Source: Eremophila alpestris peregrina (Eukaryota > Chordata > Aves > Passeriformes > Alaudidae). From it: a stretch of 64,000 nucleotides of DNA. The translations under genes were made by a program, and so were the position numbers. The stretch spans positions 15,078,049 to 15,142,048 of the forward strand of contig WMCF01000014.1 of the NCBI GenBank assembly GCA_009792885.1. Reading direction: 5' to 3'. A model generated the notes under the pieces. The model was given only the letters and a program-made list of their open reading frames with translations, ran no database searches and was not told the DNA's origin. Of the stretch, positions 1 through 12,600 are shown piece after piece. Position 1 is the first letter of the stretch; each line of letters begins with the position of its first letter.

Positions 1-3000
1 GTAGGAAGGTGCTGATGTCTTTGCCAGCATGCCCTACCTACTGCTGTCCTGCAGAGCTGCCAGACAAAATCTAGCACAGATGGGTCTATCCAAGCAGAAA
101 TCACATCTCCTTTGCCCTCCTGTCGTGAGGGCAAGAACTTGGACACCCTCTGTAAATGGTGGCAGTCTTCCAGCTAACAATGGTGCCTGGGCTCTCTGCA
201 GTATTACCTACTGAGGTGTTTCCTACAACATACCACTTCTTTCTTTACTCTTGCTCTTGGCTCTTTCCCTTTAGACAGAGCTTGGCAAGCAGCCCTGTGG
301 CAATTTTCTGCACTGAACATGTGCCAGAGGAAACCCGCTTGGATAAGAACTGGGACATTTTGATCAAAAGCAAGGTTGTGAGTCCCAATGGATATTCTTT
401 TTTTATGTGCTTGTTAGCATCATTGTTTTTCCAATTTTTGCTGTATGAAATAGTGTTCTGTCCTTGACTAATGCAGTGCTATAGTTTTCATTAGCTTTTT
501 CTTGCAAGTCCCTACTTCGGTATGGAGAATGTCTAAATTCCCTTCATTAAACTTTCTTTGTTCATTGTAAAACAATACAGCAAAAAATGTATGGCAAAGA
601 TTCGAATGCGTTGGAAGTAATGCTCTCTAATTTGCTTTGGTTTCTAAAAATTAATTGTTAAAAAATAGGGCTTGATATCTAATGTGTTCTAATGATAACG
701 TACTTTGAAAAAAACAAATCACAACTGCCAGGCCAGCTTGGTTTACTTGGGCAGTACCTCATGTAATGGGGTGCCAGAGATGTTCCTCTAAAATAAAAAG
801 TGCAAAAGGTAGTTAGCTGCAGCATAATCAAAAGGATGCCAATCATCGTTTTGATGAGTTACATATTAGTATCAAATATAAAAATTAGTAATGTTTTCAT
901 TAAATGAATTGAGGAGTTTCTGTTTCCATTTTCTTTTTTCAAATTATAGCTCTTCTCATAATCTCTGAGCCCACAATGTGTTTTAACGTTCCATTTAACA
1001 ATTTAAACTTTCATTTTCTTGTTTTTATTTAAAATATGCAGCCAACCTTTGGCAACATCATCTATGTTTATAGACAGTGATATTCGTTTTAGAAATAGTG
1101 TCACTGCTGTACCTTGTGAGGTGATGATAAACATCCTGATATTGTACACAGAAAAAGGTCAAAGATCAAATAGATTTCCTCACCAGGGAATTGTCCTGTA
1201 AAACACAATGATCCTGTTGCTTTTATTGTAACACAGGAGTTAGAGGCTGCAGAAAATTATGATGTGGATTGGGAGACTTGGAAAGGCACATGTAAGATGT
1301 TGGATCTTTCAAAGACAAGAAGGTTGTTTCCTTGTCACTGTGGCCACTGGGTTTAGCCCTTTTCCTGATGGTGGGATGAAAAGTGTGAAATAAATACTTG
1401 CTACTGGTCTATATCAGTCAGGGCAATTCAGCTGGGTGACATGCAGACTAAATGAGGCTCTCCTCTGCCTCACAGGGCAAAACACACTTTCAGACAACTG
1501 CAACTGGACCTCTAATGGTGTTATGAAGATACCAGTGACTTTAGCCATTAAACAAAGTAACTGCAAGTGCTGGGCTGTCTGTGTGCATTCAGTTGAGCAC
1601 TCACTTCCCTTTTGCTGACTCAGTTGCCTGCAGCTCGCTGTTGCTCAGACAGGGGAACACGTAAAGCGAGACCAGCTGAGTATGCAGACAGCACTGGGGC
1701 ATTCCAGGGGAGCAGTTAATGTTAGTGTCTTCATAAGATTTCCAGGTTCCAGTCAGCCTGGAGTTTGCGTTTATTTTTGGGATAGAGTCAGCATTTGGTT
1801 GCTTGGGCAATTTCATTGTCGAATCCAAAGAAATATTAATATTACTTACTTATTCCCACCACTCTGCTGACTGTTATGTAGACTCCAAAACCTGAGGCAG
1901 GAGCTGCCTTTCCCTGTATCGGGAAAAGACACCAGGATGTTTCTGTTTGGGTTTGCTTGGTCTCGGTGCTGACTTCTGCTATCCTCTATTGTTCACCTGG
2001 TATTCTCATCATATCAAGGCATTATCCTACAGTGGTAGTTGTCTCCTCTGGAGCTGAAAATCAAGATTATTATATGATGCAACAAGATGTGATAAATGAG
2101 ATGGGGGAATGTAAGAGAAATGATGAGGCTACCAGTGACAGGAAACAGAGCTATATAGCCTGGGTGTAAAATTTGTAACTTTGCAGTATGTGTTAGGTTT
2201 TATTTCTGTAAGATATAAAAAGAGGAAAAAGATTGATGGAGTCAATAGTTCCTGCTGGCCACCTGCCTCCAGTTTATGTTGAAAAGATGAAAGTGCATTC
2301 CTTTCATACATCAAGGTACATTTTATGCTTTCTGTAAGAAAGCACACCACGGTATTTTGCCCAATTGTGTTTTCTGTTTAGTTATAAGAAAATAAATCTG
2401 AGAAAATGGAGAAGATCTTGAGAACTATGAGCCCACTAATTTTGTATTTCAAAAAGTCTAGCATGTTGCTTTGTCTTTCCCTTATAAATATTTTCCAGAG
2501 AAGCACTATCTCTTGACTGGATCATCTTGTGACCATTAATAGGCAACAGAGGAAACAGCAATGAGTGCTGTGCTCAAACAAAAGCCTGCCAGAATCAGTA
2601 ACCAGCAACACACAATAGCCTTGCTCAGACTTTAAAGCAAACATCAAACTAAATAATCCATTTCTCATGGGTGGGATTGTGGTGCAGTTTGACAGCTATA
2701 TGACAGAAAATGACAGACATATACACAAATACAAATAATTGTGTGTGAGGGGGCTGAAACAGAGAGAGAGATCAGACTGCCATTTTCTCAGGTTAGAAAT
2801 CTAACCATACATCAGAATGTAATTTTGCTTACATTTGCCATTTGAAAGGAATGCAAGTCTTGTTCTAGGAAGATCAGGGAGTAGGAGGGAAGGATGTGGC
2901 AGGACCTCCTGAGGAAGGTCAGCACCACTGCAGCCCAAGGCAGCAGCTCTTTGCTGCCAGCAGCTAAAATGAACTCACAGAGACTGCCAGCTTCGCCAAC

Positions 3001-3260
3001 AAGGGGGATTCACCCGTGTCTGTGCACATGGAAGGGCACAAAGCTCTGTTCCACCAAGGGAGAGTGCCCCTGAAGCAAAGGATCACAGCACACATCCATC
3101 ATTTTCATTCAAGCCAAAAGGAGGAACCATAACACAACCTGTCCAGAAAAATGGCCTCAAGGAATTGCTGTGAGAAAAGCTGAAAGGAATGATTCCTAAT
3201 GTGAGACATCTGATTCAGTCTCACCCTGGTTTGGCTAAGATGGTAAGGTTTGCTTTATAT
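1..3260. other. Unique non-coding DNA, no feature recognised
   Basis: AT-rich sequence without a recognisable transposon, RNA gene or conserved coding exon. The longest open frame (156-467, plus, 103 codons) has no domain, and its reading frame is crossed by alternative frames of similar length. A weak purine-rich stretch (AGAGAGAGA) lies near 2762-2772. Seen: absence of repeat signatures. Inferred: intergenic or intronic DNA. Confidence 0.5.
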
Positions 3261-3484
3261 ACTTCTAAATTTGCATTGACATAGGATTAGGGTTAGGGTG
3301 TAGGGTTAGGGCATTTAGAGTTACGGCTTACTGTTGGGGTTATTAGAGTTAAGGTTGCATTGGTTAGAGTAAGACTTTGGGTTATAATTTTTAGGTTAGG
3401 ATTAAGCTTATGGTTAATGTTGAAGTTACAGGGTTTTTTGTTTTTATTAAGGTGAGGGTTAGGTTTAGAAACTTCTAGATTTGC
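3261..3484 (+). repeat. Degenerate interstitial telomere-like (TTAGGG) tract with flanking direct repeats
   Basis: Between 3283 and 3469 the plus strand is built from TTAGGG and near variants. It begins with several good copies (GGATTAGGGTTAGGG at 3285-3299, then TAGGGTTAGGG at 3301-3311) and decays into TTAGAG, TTAAGG, TTGGGT and TTAGGT. All units keep one orientation and G/T bias. The tract is bracketed by ACTTCTAAATTTGC (3261-3274) and ACTTCTAGATTTGC (3471-3484), which match at 13 of 14 bases. Such paired flanks are what an insertion with target duplication would leave. Known: interstitial telomeric sequences arise by break repair or chromosome fusion. Which applies here is inference; the short length and direct flanks favour break repair. 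The 65-codon minus-strand frame across it is a by-product of the repeat. Confidence 0.8.
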
Positions 3485-4736
3485 TTTCACTTTGGGCTGC
3501 TAATTTCCTACTACTCTTCACCATGTTATCTATTTTGCACTACTGGAATTCTTCAGATGCTTGTTTATCTGTTCTTCTAGACTTTTGTGACCCTCTTGCC
3601 ATGTCCATTATTGTCCCCTCTGTTTTTAATGTGAACCCCACAGCCCAGGCTACATGAGTGCCGCGCAGTTCTTGTGTGTTTCTATCCAAAGAGCTTCCTG
3701 ATCCACACACAAAGCATGGGTTGCCTGATGCTCCCCTTCAGGAGATAGTTTTTTCAGGATCTGGGAAATTTTCCAGATTTCACCTGCTGTGGTGACCTTG
3801 CCATTTGTTTCAAGAAGAAATTTGTGAAGCTCCAGATGGAAGGAGCAACAATTATCACCAGTGCAGGATCTGGATTCAATGCAATGCTTTTCCTTATGTG
3901 CCTCCTGTTTCTCTCCAGTTCATCACAAGCTGTTAATTTCTTTTGCACTTGCATGAATTGTCCATGCAGCACAGAAATCTTTCTCATCACCTTTGTTTTT
4001 TTAATATTTCTCAAGAATTACACCTCTGTTTTAGAAACAAAGTATCGTGCATAAGTGAATGGTTCAGAAGATGAAATATTTGCCCTTGGGATCTTCTCCA
4101 CACACACTGCAGAACACATCCTCCTCAGGAAAGTTTCTCCTGGCACTCCACCTGAGGGGCTTTCCATTTCCTGATCAAACACCACATGGAAAATTAAAGT
4201 TCACAGAAAATATATACAAAATCCAACACCTCTCTATAACAAGCTGTATGGAGAGGCCAGTTGTTAATTCTTACAGCTGTTTAATACACATAGTGTGTAA
4301 TCACCACTACATAATACTGTACAGCACATGATACTATTAATGTGCTGATTAAATTGAAATTAATTTCACTTTTTTTTCCTTACTAATTCCCTTTTATTTC
4401 TTTCTGACAATAGCTCTCTTTTCTCTCTCTAACACTTGCTTTCAGCTCAGTAACATATGTGTTGCACAACCCTGTCCTTGAGGTGTGTATGAGACTCCCT
4501 TGAGCTTACCAGAACATGTACCTGGGACAGTTTAACTCAGAAACACCAATACCTACAGTCTCAGACCACTGCCCATGGCAGCCTTCCTACCTTCAGCCTA
4601 AGAATGGCCCCAAATCTTGCTCTGTGGGAAGAGAGGAATGGGCAATGTGGAACAAAATATAAAAAAAATAAAAGCTTCTGCTTCAGATTCTGCTTCGGAT
4701 TATTTTTGTTGAAAAAATCTATTCACCTTTACAAGC
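3485..4736. other. Unique non-coding DNA, no feature recognised
   Basis: AT-rich with a pyrimidine-rich stretch around 4365-4445. Open frames reach at most 90 codons and overlap on both strands (for example 3754-4014 minus and 3824-4054 plus), which is typical of chance frames. No repeat family recognised. Confidence 0.5.
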
Positions 4737-5250
4737 TTCTGCAGCACCACATCTGGGGTCCTCAGCACAAGAAAGATGTGGACCTCTTAGAGGCAGTCCA
4801 AAATAGGGACACGAATATTGATCAAATGGAAGGAGCACCTCTCCTATGAGGACAGGCTGAGAGATCCGAGGTTGTTCAGCCTGGAGAAGAGAAGGTTTTG
4901 GGGAGACCTTACAGCGCCTTTCAGTACTTAAAGGGGGCCTCCAAAAGGAGGGGGAAAGAATTTTTACTAGGGCAGAGAGTGATAGAACAAGGAGGGAATG
5001 GCTTTAAAATAAAAGATGAGAGATTTAGATTCAATCTTTAGAAGAAGTTCTTTCCTCAGAGGGTGGTGAGGCAGTGGAACAGACTGCCCAGAATGGTGCC
5101 CCATCCCTGAAGTGTTCAAGGCCTGGTTGGACAGGGCTCTGAGCAATGTGGTCTAGTGGAAGGTGTCCTTGCCTATGGCAGAGAATTTGGAACAAGATGG
5201 TCTTTAAGGTCCTTTCCAACTCCAGACATTCTATGGTTCTATGATCTGTA
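4737..5250 (+). mobile_element. CR1 LINE fragment, 5'-truncated, 3' end preserved
   Basis: Recognised as the 3' part of a chicken-repeat-1 LINE. It starts in the end of the ORF2 region (CTCAGCACAAGAAAGATGTG near 4761) and passes through the familiar CTGGAGAAGAGAAGG (4881-4895) and TGGTGAGGCAGTGGAACAG segments. It ends with CATTCTATGGTTCTATGAT, the octamer tail of CR1. No flanking target duplication is seen, as expected for CR1. The sequence is interrupted by substitutions and small indels and has no useful open frame. This is a dead retrotransposon copy, and the 5' truncation is the usual result of incomplete target-primed reverse transcription. Confidence 0.93.
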
Positions 5251-6671
5251 TGTATACAAATCCATGTATGCACATGTATGTACACACATATATATAGAAA
5301 GGGAGCTGTTTAGTATCACAGAAACTGCTACCAAATCCCAGAGTATTCTGAGTTACACCAACATACTACACAGTTTTTTGAAGGCTATTGAGTACTGAGT
5401 CAACGCCTCCTGCCTCCTTCTTCCTCCAGAAGAATACGCTTTTTGTACTCTTCTGGAATCTGACCATGCTGATAAATGACGCATCACTGCAGGGCACTTT
5501 GTTTATTTTCTGCTGTGATGGGAGGATGGGAGCCTTTTTGTGTAGGGCTACTTCTGGTAAACAAAGGAAAACAAAAGGGCTTGTTCAAGAAGGAGAAAAT
5601 GAGAATCCAGAGCAGAAGAACCTCCATGACATGTTGGTGCTGCTGGCTCTGGGCTGGGATGTAAGGGTTCTGGGAAAAGGGATGTAGCTAACCCCAGGCC
5701 CCCAGAAGAAGGGAGCTGCTGCAGGCTCTGGTGATGCTGTCTTTCATTCTGCTCTCGCCCAAGACTCTCTCCAGCCTCCCTGTTTTACAATTTTATGTAA
5801 ACTCTGGGGTCCTGCGGGATGAAAGTGCTCTCTGTTTCGCAGCGGAGCTGTGGCTTTTGGATTTTACAGCCCCAAAATTACTTCACGATGATCCAGAGCA
5901 CACATCATAGCCCAGAAACCACACGGGAGCCGTGCTGGTAAAGGAAGCCGAGAACTGCTGAAGTAGCCAGACTGAAATTTATAACCGTGACCTGGGCCTT
6001 GTCAGGCCTTTACGACACCATGTAAAGGGAATTGCTGCTTAGTCACCAATTTGCTTGGCAAGATTGGCTGGATTAGGAAATACATAAAAGGTCAGACAGT
6101 AGGAGTTTGTCTAGACATCCTATTTTGGATTATATGCTCTATGAGTTTCTGTGGCAACCCCTGCAAAACATTCATATTTTAGCAATATTTTTGAAGGCTC
6201 CATTTCTGTAATGAGCCACCAAAGCTTTTGTGAGCAAAATTAACTTGTTTCTCTGCCACCCGCTACACCCTTTTGGGAAGCGGAGCGAGCCGTCCCAGCT
6301 GGGAGCTGATGGAGAAACCACCTTATTGCCCAAGGCAGAAGCTGTGCCTGTGGGGGCAGCCAGAAGGGAGGCCCGTGGACCTGCCAGGGTGGAGGAGCTG
6401 AGACGGGGACTGCATGCTTCTCCGTGGCTGCCAGACCACACTCTGTTGTCCTTTGCCAGCCCAGGCTCTGTGTGGAGCTTTCCAGGGGCAGAGGGATGGA
6501 TGGGAGGAGCCAAAAGAAACAGGTGCTGCCCCAGGTTCCCTGCCTGTAAGCAGCACACTGAGGTCTGTGGGTAAAAGCAGCAGCACCATGGCTTGCCACG
6601 TGCATGAGTCCAGTGGGATTTGAGATGGGCAGCTCGGGAGCTTTAACAGGAATAAATGCAGTATTGTAGTG
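5251..6671. other. Unique DNA including a moderately GC-rich stretch at 6240-6620
   Basis: After a short TA/CA-rich stretch at 5250-5300 the sequence is unique. The part 5790-6090 has mixed composition and no repeat signature. From 6240 to 6620 GC rises and long frames appear on both strands at once (128, 148 and 132 codons minus; 114 plus). Overlapping frames on both strands reflect low stop-codon density, not a gene. No splice-bounded exon could be supported. Confidence 0.45.
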
Positions 6672-6674
6672 AGA

Positions 6675-6702
6675 GTGGAAAACCAACCAACCAGCCAGCC
6701 AG
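6675..6702. repeat. Short CCAA/CCAG tandem repeat
   Basis: A 28-bp tetranucleotide run: AACCAACCAACC followed by AGCCAGCCAGG. Low-complexity DNA just before a CR1 copy. Confidence 0.75.
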
Positions 6703-6741
6703 GCAAAAATGGGCTACACATACAAGGGTTTTTTCACTTCT

Positions 6742-6870
6742 CATAGAATCATAGACTGATTTGAATTGGAAGGGACCTTAAAGTCCATGTAGTTCCAACC
6801 CCTCTGCCATGGGTAAGGAAATCTTCTGCTAGAACAGATTGCTCAAAGCCCTGTCCATCCTGGTCTTGCA
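6742..6870 (-). mobile_element. CR1 LINE 3'-end fragment, reverse orientation
   Basis: The plus strand opens with CATAGAATCATAGA, the reverse complement of the CR1 octamer tail. It continues with TTGGAAGGGACCTTAAAGTCCA and TTGCTCAAAGCCCTGTCC, which are reverse complements of standard CR1 3'-end segments. Only about 130 bp is present, so this is a strongly truncated copy. Confidence 0.9.
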
Positions 6871-6878
6871 CTTGTGAC

Positions 6879-6920
6879 ATCATAATCATCATCATCATCA
6901 TCATCATTATTGTTATTATT
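6879..6920. repeat. ATC/ATT trinucleotide microsatellite
   Basis: About eight ATC units (6882-6907) change into ATT/GTT units up to 6920. The run sits a few bases beyond the truncated 5' side of the neighbouring CR1 copy. Confidence 0.85.
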
Positions 6921-8312
6921 TACTCCCTTCCATCTAATCCCTTGTGTGGGTGAGAAATGGGAACAGTTTCAAATTCTGATCGCTGGAATTCTTTTTCTGG
7001 GTTGTAAAAGTGAAGGTAAAAATGAGAAAAAATGAACCCTATGAATTTCAATTACACTAATTGGATTTGGCTGGGCTTTCCATGTTGAATCAAATAGATG
7101 CCAACTTAAACTAAATAAAATGTAGCAAGAAAGATTTTATGAAAACCAAAGGTAGATTTACTTTGTCTACTCAGGTAAAAATGAATGAATAAATAAACAT
7201 TCCAGACAGCGCTTTTGACCAGGTTCATTAAAGTAAACACATGCTTAACTTTATGATTCCTATCTACTGATACATAGAAAGCTAGCTTTCAAATTCATTC
7301 CTGAAAGGGCTGGTATTTATTAGGACTGGTCAGTTTTCTTTCCTTTTCCTCATTATTATCGTGCGGATAAATATTACTATGAAAGGGGTTTTGCAATGCC
7401 AGCTGCTGACATAGTCAGCACCTGCAGCCACAGTGGTGCCAATCCAGCAGTGCAGCAGATGTTCCTCAGATGGTGCTACCCACCTTCCTTGGGCAGTGGT
7501 CTTCCCCATTCACCTCCAAGCCCTTCAGAAAAGTGGGTACCATTATCCACACTCTGTAGCTGAGGAACAGCTGGAGGAAAGCCGGGCTGAGAGAAATCAG
7601 CTGAGAGTTTTGAGGTCTGGACTAGTTGTAGCTTCCCTGAAAGTACTGGGATGAGAGTGATGGCTCTGTCACTGCTGGCTTTTCATACATCTATTGAGAA
7701 GGTGTGTAATTAGTTTACTTTGTAAATTAAACTGCAAAATACTGTATTGAGCAACAGCTGGGTTAGGCTTCATTACTGAAATGAGCAAGATTTCTGAAGG
7801 AAGAGCAGAGAATAATAGAATAATAGCTGTTCTGCTGATACCCTTTGAATTTGAAACCTAATGCTCCGGCACTTCCCAGGCAAAGTGAGTCAACCCTCAG
7901 TAGTAGTTGTCTCTGTCACAAGCAGAGGGATTGCACATGAATTTGAGGAGTGCAGCAACACCCTCAGGGTGAGGGTGTGCACTGATGTTCGTACTTACAT
8001 GAATCTACTCTACGCTCTAAGCCAACCACAGGCAGATGCATATTTCATGGCCTACCTGTTCAACAAGGCTCCCAAATGACAGCCCATGAGTCAAATAATG
8101 TGAAACTGAAATGTGTGGTGAAAGGCAATTCCATGTTTGACCAAGCAAACACCTCTCTTATTCTAAATTGTTCTCAGCCAGCTTCCTTTGGTCCTACTTC
8201 CTTGGTGATTTGCCTATAAAATGAGCTTTTATTTAATGCTTTGAAATACTATGTTAATAAGAAGGCTATAGAACCACATCAGATATTTCTGAATTCCAGC
8301 ACAAATCTGTTA
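6921..8312. other. Unique non-coding DNA, no feature recognised
   Basis: AT-rich, with frames of at most 73 codons (7433-7654, 7861-8079) that show no domain. Nothing further seen. Confidence 0.5.
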
Positions 8313-8424
8313 TCTATTATTATTATTATTACACAAGCAGCCTGTTTGGGCAGAGGAGCTTTGCAAGACAATTTGCTAAATGAGTAACAGGTCTCTGCCC
8401 TAAGGAGCTTACAGTCTAAAGGCA
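8313..8424 (+). repeat. Old dispersed repeat fragment with ATT run
   Basis: An ATT run (8316-8331) is followed about 60 bp later by TCTGCCCTAAGGAGCTTACAG (8393-8413) and TCTAAAGG. I recall this phrase as part of an old, widely dispersed amniote repeat seen in turtle, crocodile and bird genomes. I cannot assign the family name with confidence. The copy is heavily diverged. Confidence 0.5.
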
Positions 8425-8433
8425 ATTTTGGCA

Positions 8434-8518
8434 AGGTTTTCAAAGGTGCTGTGTACCCACAGTTTACAGTGACTTCAATGAGAACCTGTGAGTCCAATGA
8501 CAACTTTGAAAATCATGC
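8434..8518. repeat. Old palindromic dispersed repeat (MITE-like)
   Basis: The segment opens with GGTTTTCAAAGGTGCTG and closes with CAACTTTGAAAATCATGCC, so the ends are imperfect inverted repeats (TTTTCAAAG against CTTTGAAAA). The centre carries GTGACTTCAATGAGAAC. The layout of inverted arms around a TTGACTTCAATGG-like centre is a pattern I recognise from an old dispersed amniote element. Origin as a DNA-transposon MITE is inference. Confidence 0.55.
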
Positions 8519-9499
8519 CAAATATAAATATTTTTTTTACCTTCTTTGATATCTGGAAGTCACTCATAACTTTTTAATTACAAACATACTATCAAATTTT
8601 ACTGTTTGACTTGTTTAGTTCCATCTCCCACTTTCAGGACTGATCTTCATTTGGTTGATAGACATCTGTCATTTCCTCTCCTACAGTATAAGAGGAGCCT
8701 AACAGACTCCTAGGAATGGCTAGCCACCACTAGGGAAAATCCTACTGAATGTAGCAGCTGTTGGGCTGAGCTACATTCCTATTTTAATGAGTGAATATAA
8801 CTGGATGGTTTTTTATTGCTTGTACTGGGTAAATTGAGGTAAATAATTTCACTAATGCTTACAAATATAAGGGGCAAGCAGGTGCATTATTTTAGATCTC
8901 TGATAGCATGTAGAAGCCTCAGGGTACAAGGAAATGAGGTTTTCATAGGTGGTTGTGCATAGTGGGGAGGATATTTTAAAACAGTTTTTAAAAATAGGCT
9001 TCCTGGCAAAGCTAAGACCTTCAAAATGCTGGGGCAATAAAATCTATAGGAAAATATATACTTAAATTTAAGAATTAAGCAAGATATGCACAGGTCACAC
9101 TATTGATACAGATAGCTGGCCTCTGACCTCTCCATACTCCCTAATGAACACTGAAATTCTGTATCTATTTTCAAAGCAGGATAAAGAGATTTAGCAGATT
9201 ATACCTGGATTAGGAGGAAAGGGATTTTTATTTTTCTAGGGTCTTTCATGACATTGTTCTTCTACTTCATATTCTACACTCCTTTACTTTAGAAATAAGC
9301 TATGAAATAGCTACAATTTTATGAAGAAGAAAAGCAAGAGAGAAGATACATTTATTGATGTGATCAAGGTACTAAGCAGAACAAAAAAAGCAATGTAGAA
9401 CATATGAAAGGCTTGAAAATGAAAAAGAAAATTAATTCTCTGTACATGGGGGGAAAGGGTAATTTTAGTCACATCCAGCTCTTATTTGATGCTTTTCTC
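8519..9499. other. Unique non-coding DNA, no feature recognised
   Basis: AT-rich. Only short frames (61-74 codons), no repeat signature, no RNA gene. Confidence 0.5.
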
Positions 9500-9668
9500 T
9501 TGAGGATCTCAAAACACCTTAGTGAATCAGTGAGTACCACCGCCTGATTTATGGATGGGGAAACTGAGGAACAGACAAGGCTGTCTGTTTCTTTCACTTG
9601 CTTAAGGCTGGCCAGGATACCAGGTAGGAATAGCAACAATATCCTGTGGCTGCAATCCACTAGATCAT
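9500..9668 (+). repeat. Old SINE/LINE-derived repeat fragment (MIR/L3-like wording)
   Basis: Contains TGAGGATCTCAAAACACCTT, then TTTATGGATGGGGAAACTGAGG (9549-9570), a TTTCACTTGCTTAAGG segment and CAATCCACTAGATCA at the end. This order (crossing to a 'fully counted' phrase, GGGGAAACTGAGGCACAG, a protected CACTTGCCCAAGG block, then CCACTAGACCA) matches an old amniote interspersed repeat. The family cannot be named securely from memory. Confidence 0.6.
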
Positions 9669-12600
9669 ATTAACTGCTAATGATGATTCAGCTGCAAAAG
9701 CACTGTTGAATTGCCACCAATATTGCAATGCAGCCTACAAAAGAAATTGAGTTTTTCTCTCCCAAAATATGCTGTGAAAATGGTCTGTTGGACATGAGTG
9801 TGGCATCCTCACCCAAAACTGACATGAAAGGAAAAGGCAGCAGCCAGTCCTGTTGACTTGCTCAGCCCTTCCTTCTCCACAGGTGAGCAGAAGCAACAGC
9901 ACTTTGCTCCAAACTTTCTACCCAGGTTGCCCTAGACAATTTCCATCCCCTTCAGGAAAACTCCTGTGTTGTCCTGTGAGTTTCCCTGGTGCCTGGCATC
10001 CTGCCAGAACTACATTCTTTGATAATCTCTTCGCCTTCACATTGTCTACATACATGTATTAATAATGGTGATTATAGTTGAGTATTATCTTATTTTGGCA
10101 GCAGTTTTCTGGAAGACAAAATAAGAAATCTACTGCTTTTATTGATGTTGCTTATCTCCCCTGCCAAGTCCTCACCTCCTTCTCTTCTCCTTTCTTGGGT
10201 CTTTTCCAATGTCTGTTTCCCCTCCACATAATTTTCCTTCTTGCTAAATATTGTACTATATAAATACTTTTGATTCCTATTTCCCTCTGCCTTTTTCTCC
10301 TCTCCCAGATTTTGATTCTGTTCATGACCTCCATCCTTCTTCTTCTATGTCTTTTCCCCACATTCCTCCTTTTCTATCTGGTTTTCCCCAATCTCCTCAG
10401 CCAGAAACTGATCGATCATGTCAGGTGGTTTGGGGAGTTTCAGAGCAAGGTCATGAACAGGAGATGGTCAGGCCAAGCAAAGCATCTGGATTCAGCAATT
10501 TCTCAGCTGTTTTGCATCTAGCTTCTGCCTAGTCTGAGCATATGGAAGGAGGTAAGCTACCACATCTGCTGGAGATGTGCTCTGTAGTCATCAGGGATGA
10601 CAAGGTGATACAGATATCCAGAAAACTAGAGTACCCATGCCTTTTCACCCTGTTTGGCCAGCAGGAGTTGATCCTTACGTGCCTTAGAGACTTAGAAACA
10701 GGTTTGGGCATAAGCTAAGGTGGGGGTTATCCATTAAATATTTGCAGAAATCTTCAAATCAGTTCACTTCTGTGGCCAAACTAAACCAGCAAGGTCAACA
10801 AAGTTATTTAATACAGTAAGGCAGGCAAACTGATTGAAAATTGTCTATGCTAAAAGCCAGCTTTGGTCTTCTGTGTATTTAGAAATACTGCCAGTATTAT
10901 ATGATTAAAAGTGTTAGTCACAGAGGGTACAGTTGTGTTTGTAATTGCTCAGTCTGATTCAAAGATATTGAGAACAACATGTGTACCATTGCCTGCCTTC
11001 ACACCCAGCTGTCAGCCCTTGCAGAAGGGTGCATATGGCATAGTAGCTCATGTTATATGAGAGAATGACTACACCGGCACTGGAAAAACATTCAAACAAT
11101 ATAAACCCCAGAAAGTGTGCTAGTTTTGCAGGCAGAGCCAATATATCCAGGGGATTCACCTGCTCCACAGGACTGATGCCTCAGGTCCTGAGGCCCATTC
11201 CCCCTCAGGCCTGGCCCTCTGCCTGCTGAAGCAGCAATGATGAGCAGGATGGGGAGGCAGATGGTGCTCTGTGAGCCACTGGCCTTTCCAGCACCGTCCT
11301 GTGCAGATGTGCTCTCAGCAGAGACAGATGCTTAAATTGCCCTGCCTACTCTGACTCCCATCATTGCTACTGCCAGTGGAAAATTGCAGACCAAAAAAAG
11401 ATTCATGTAAATAGATCCTTGTTTAAAAGCTTAGTGCCTTCAGCTGTTTTTAACTGAAGCATGTCAAGGTGTAGGAGGGAAGCCCTAATGGCTTATGGGG
11501 CGCTGGGAAACACCAACTTCTCTGAAATGCCTGCGGCCAGCATTAAATGTTCTTAGAGGTTTTATTTTTAACTATTTCAGTAAGTAAGAGATCTCCAGTG
11601 GTTGTTTTGAGGATAAGTAAATGAAGTGTTGGTAATTTAATATCGTCTATGCGCTTGGCCTCATAATTTTTGTTCTCTCTGTCAGCTCTTCATGAAGCCA
11701 CAGAAACCGAACTTTAATCGCTGTCTCTTCCTCAAAACAACACGATTGCTTTTGCAGTTCTCTCTTTGACAAGCTGCCAGCAGTGCATTATCATATAGGC
11801 AGGATCTCACAAGACACTTAAAAGCTGCATATCATCACAAGCTGTCTTCTTGGTAAGAAATAGTGTAGTGTTTGCTCCACTGAAACAGTAGTTAGCTGTG
11901 AGGTATAAATTTCTAGATGATGACTGCAGAGCTTGGATGATGATGTAAGGGCTGCAGAGAAGGCAGTAACTCTCTGAGAATGCCTGCCCAAGACTCCTCA
12001 TTACCATGGAGTGCCTAAATGTACCATAAATTGCAGGCTGATTGGCTGCAGGAGACTTCAGCTCCTAAATATCTTCTGCTAACACACACACTGGAGTGAG
12101 ACATCTATGAGTTACTATGATGCCTGGGCTATCCTCCATCCTGTTCACTCCTCAATATTTTTACGTTCTGCTCTTTAATAAAAATGCTTACTGTTTTTCT
12201 CCCTTTCTCAAATTTGCCTTTTTCCTCTCTAACACTCTTTGGAATGGGTCTGCCTGTTGTCTATACCAATTCACTAAGCAGATGACTTCAGAGATGGTCT
12301 CCAAAGGGAAATTGCCCCTTCCCTTCATCTGACTGGTGAGGTAAAAAAATTTGGTCTTTGACACTTTGTTCAAGCCAATCATCAATCCCCCAGCACATGT
12401 GCAGATGTATTATCTGCTTCTTGTCTTGCTAAGATGTGGGTCATCTGGACTGCTGCTTCTGTCAATACACTTCTGTAGGGTTGAGGTATCTGTAATGTGC
12501 TCAAGGGTGGCTTCTGTGGATTTCAGTGCAGTAGAAACATAATTTTATCCAAGGTTTTTTTCTTCTTAAAGTGGTTCCATCAGTGGAATTATAGAGAAGT

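Noticed and set aside
3293..3490. 65-codon minus-strand frame rich in Asn, Pro and Leu
   Set aside because: Direct translation of telomere-like repeats.
6172..6721. Cluster of 114-148-codon frames on both strands
   Set aside because: Several long frames overlap in different phases on both strands, which reflects higher GC and few stop codons.
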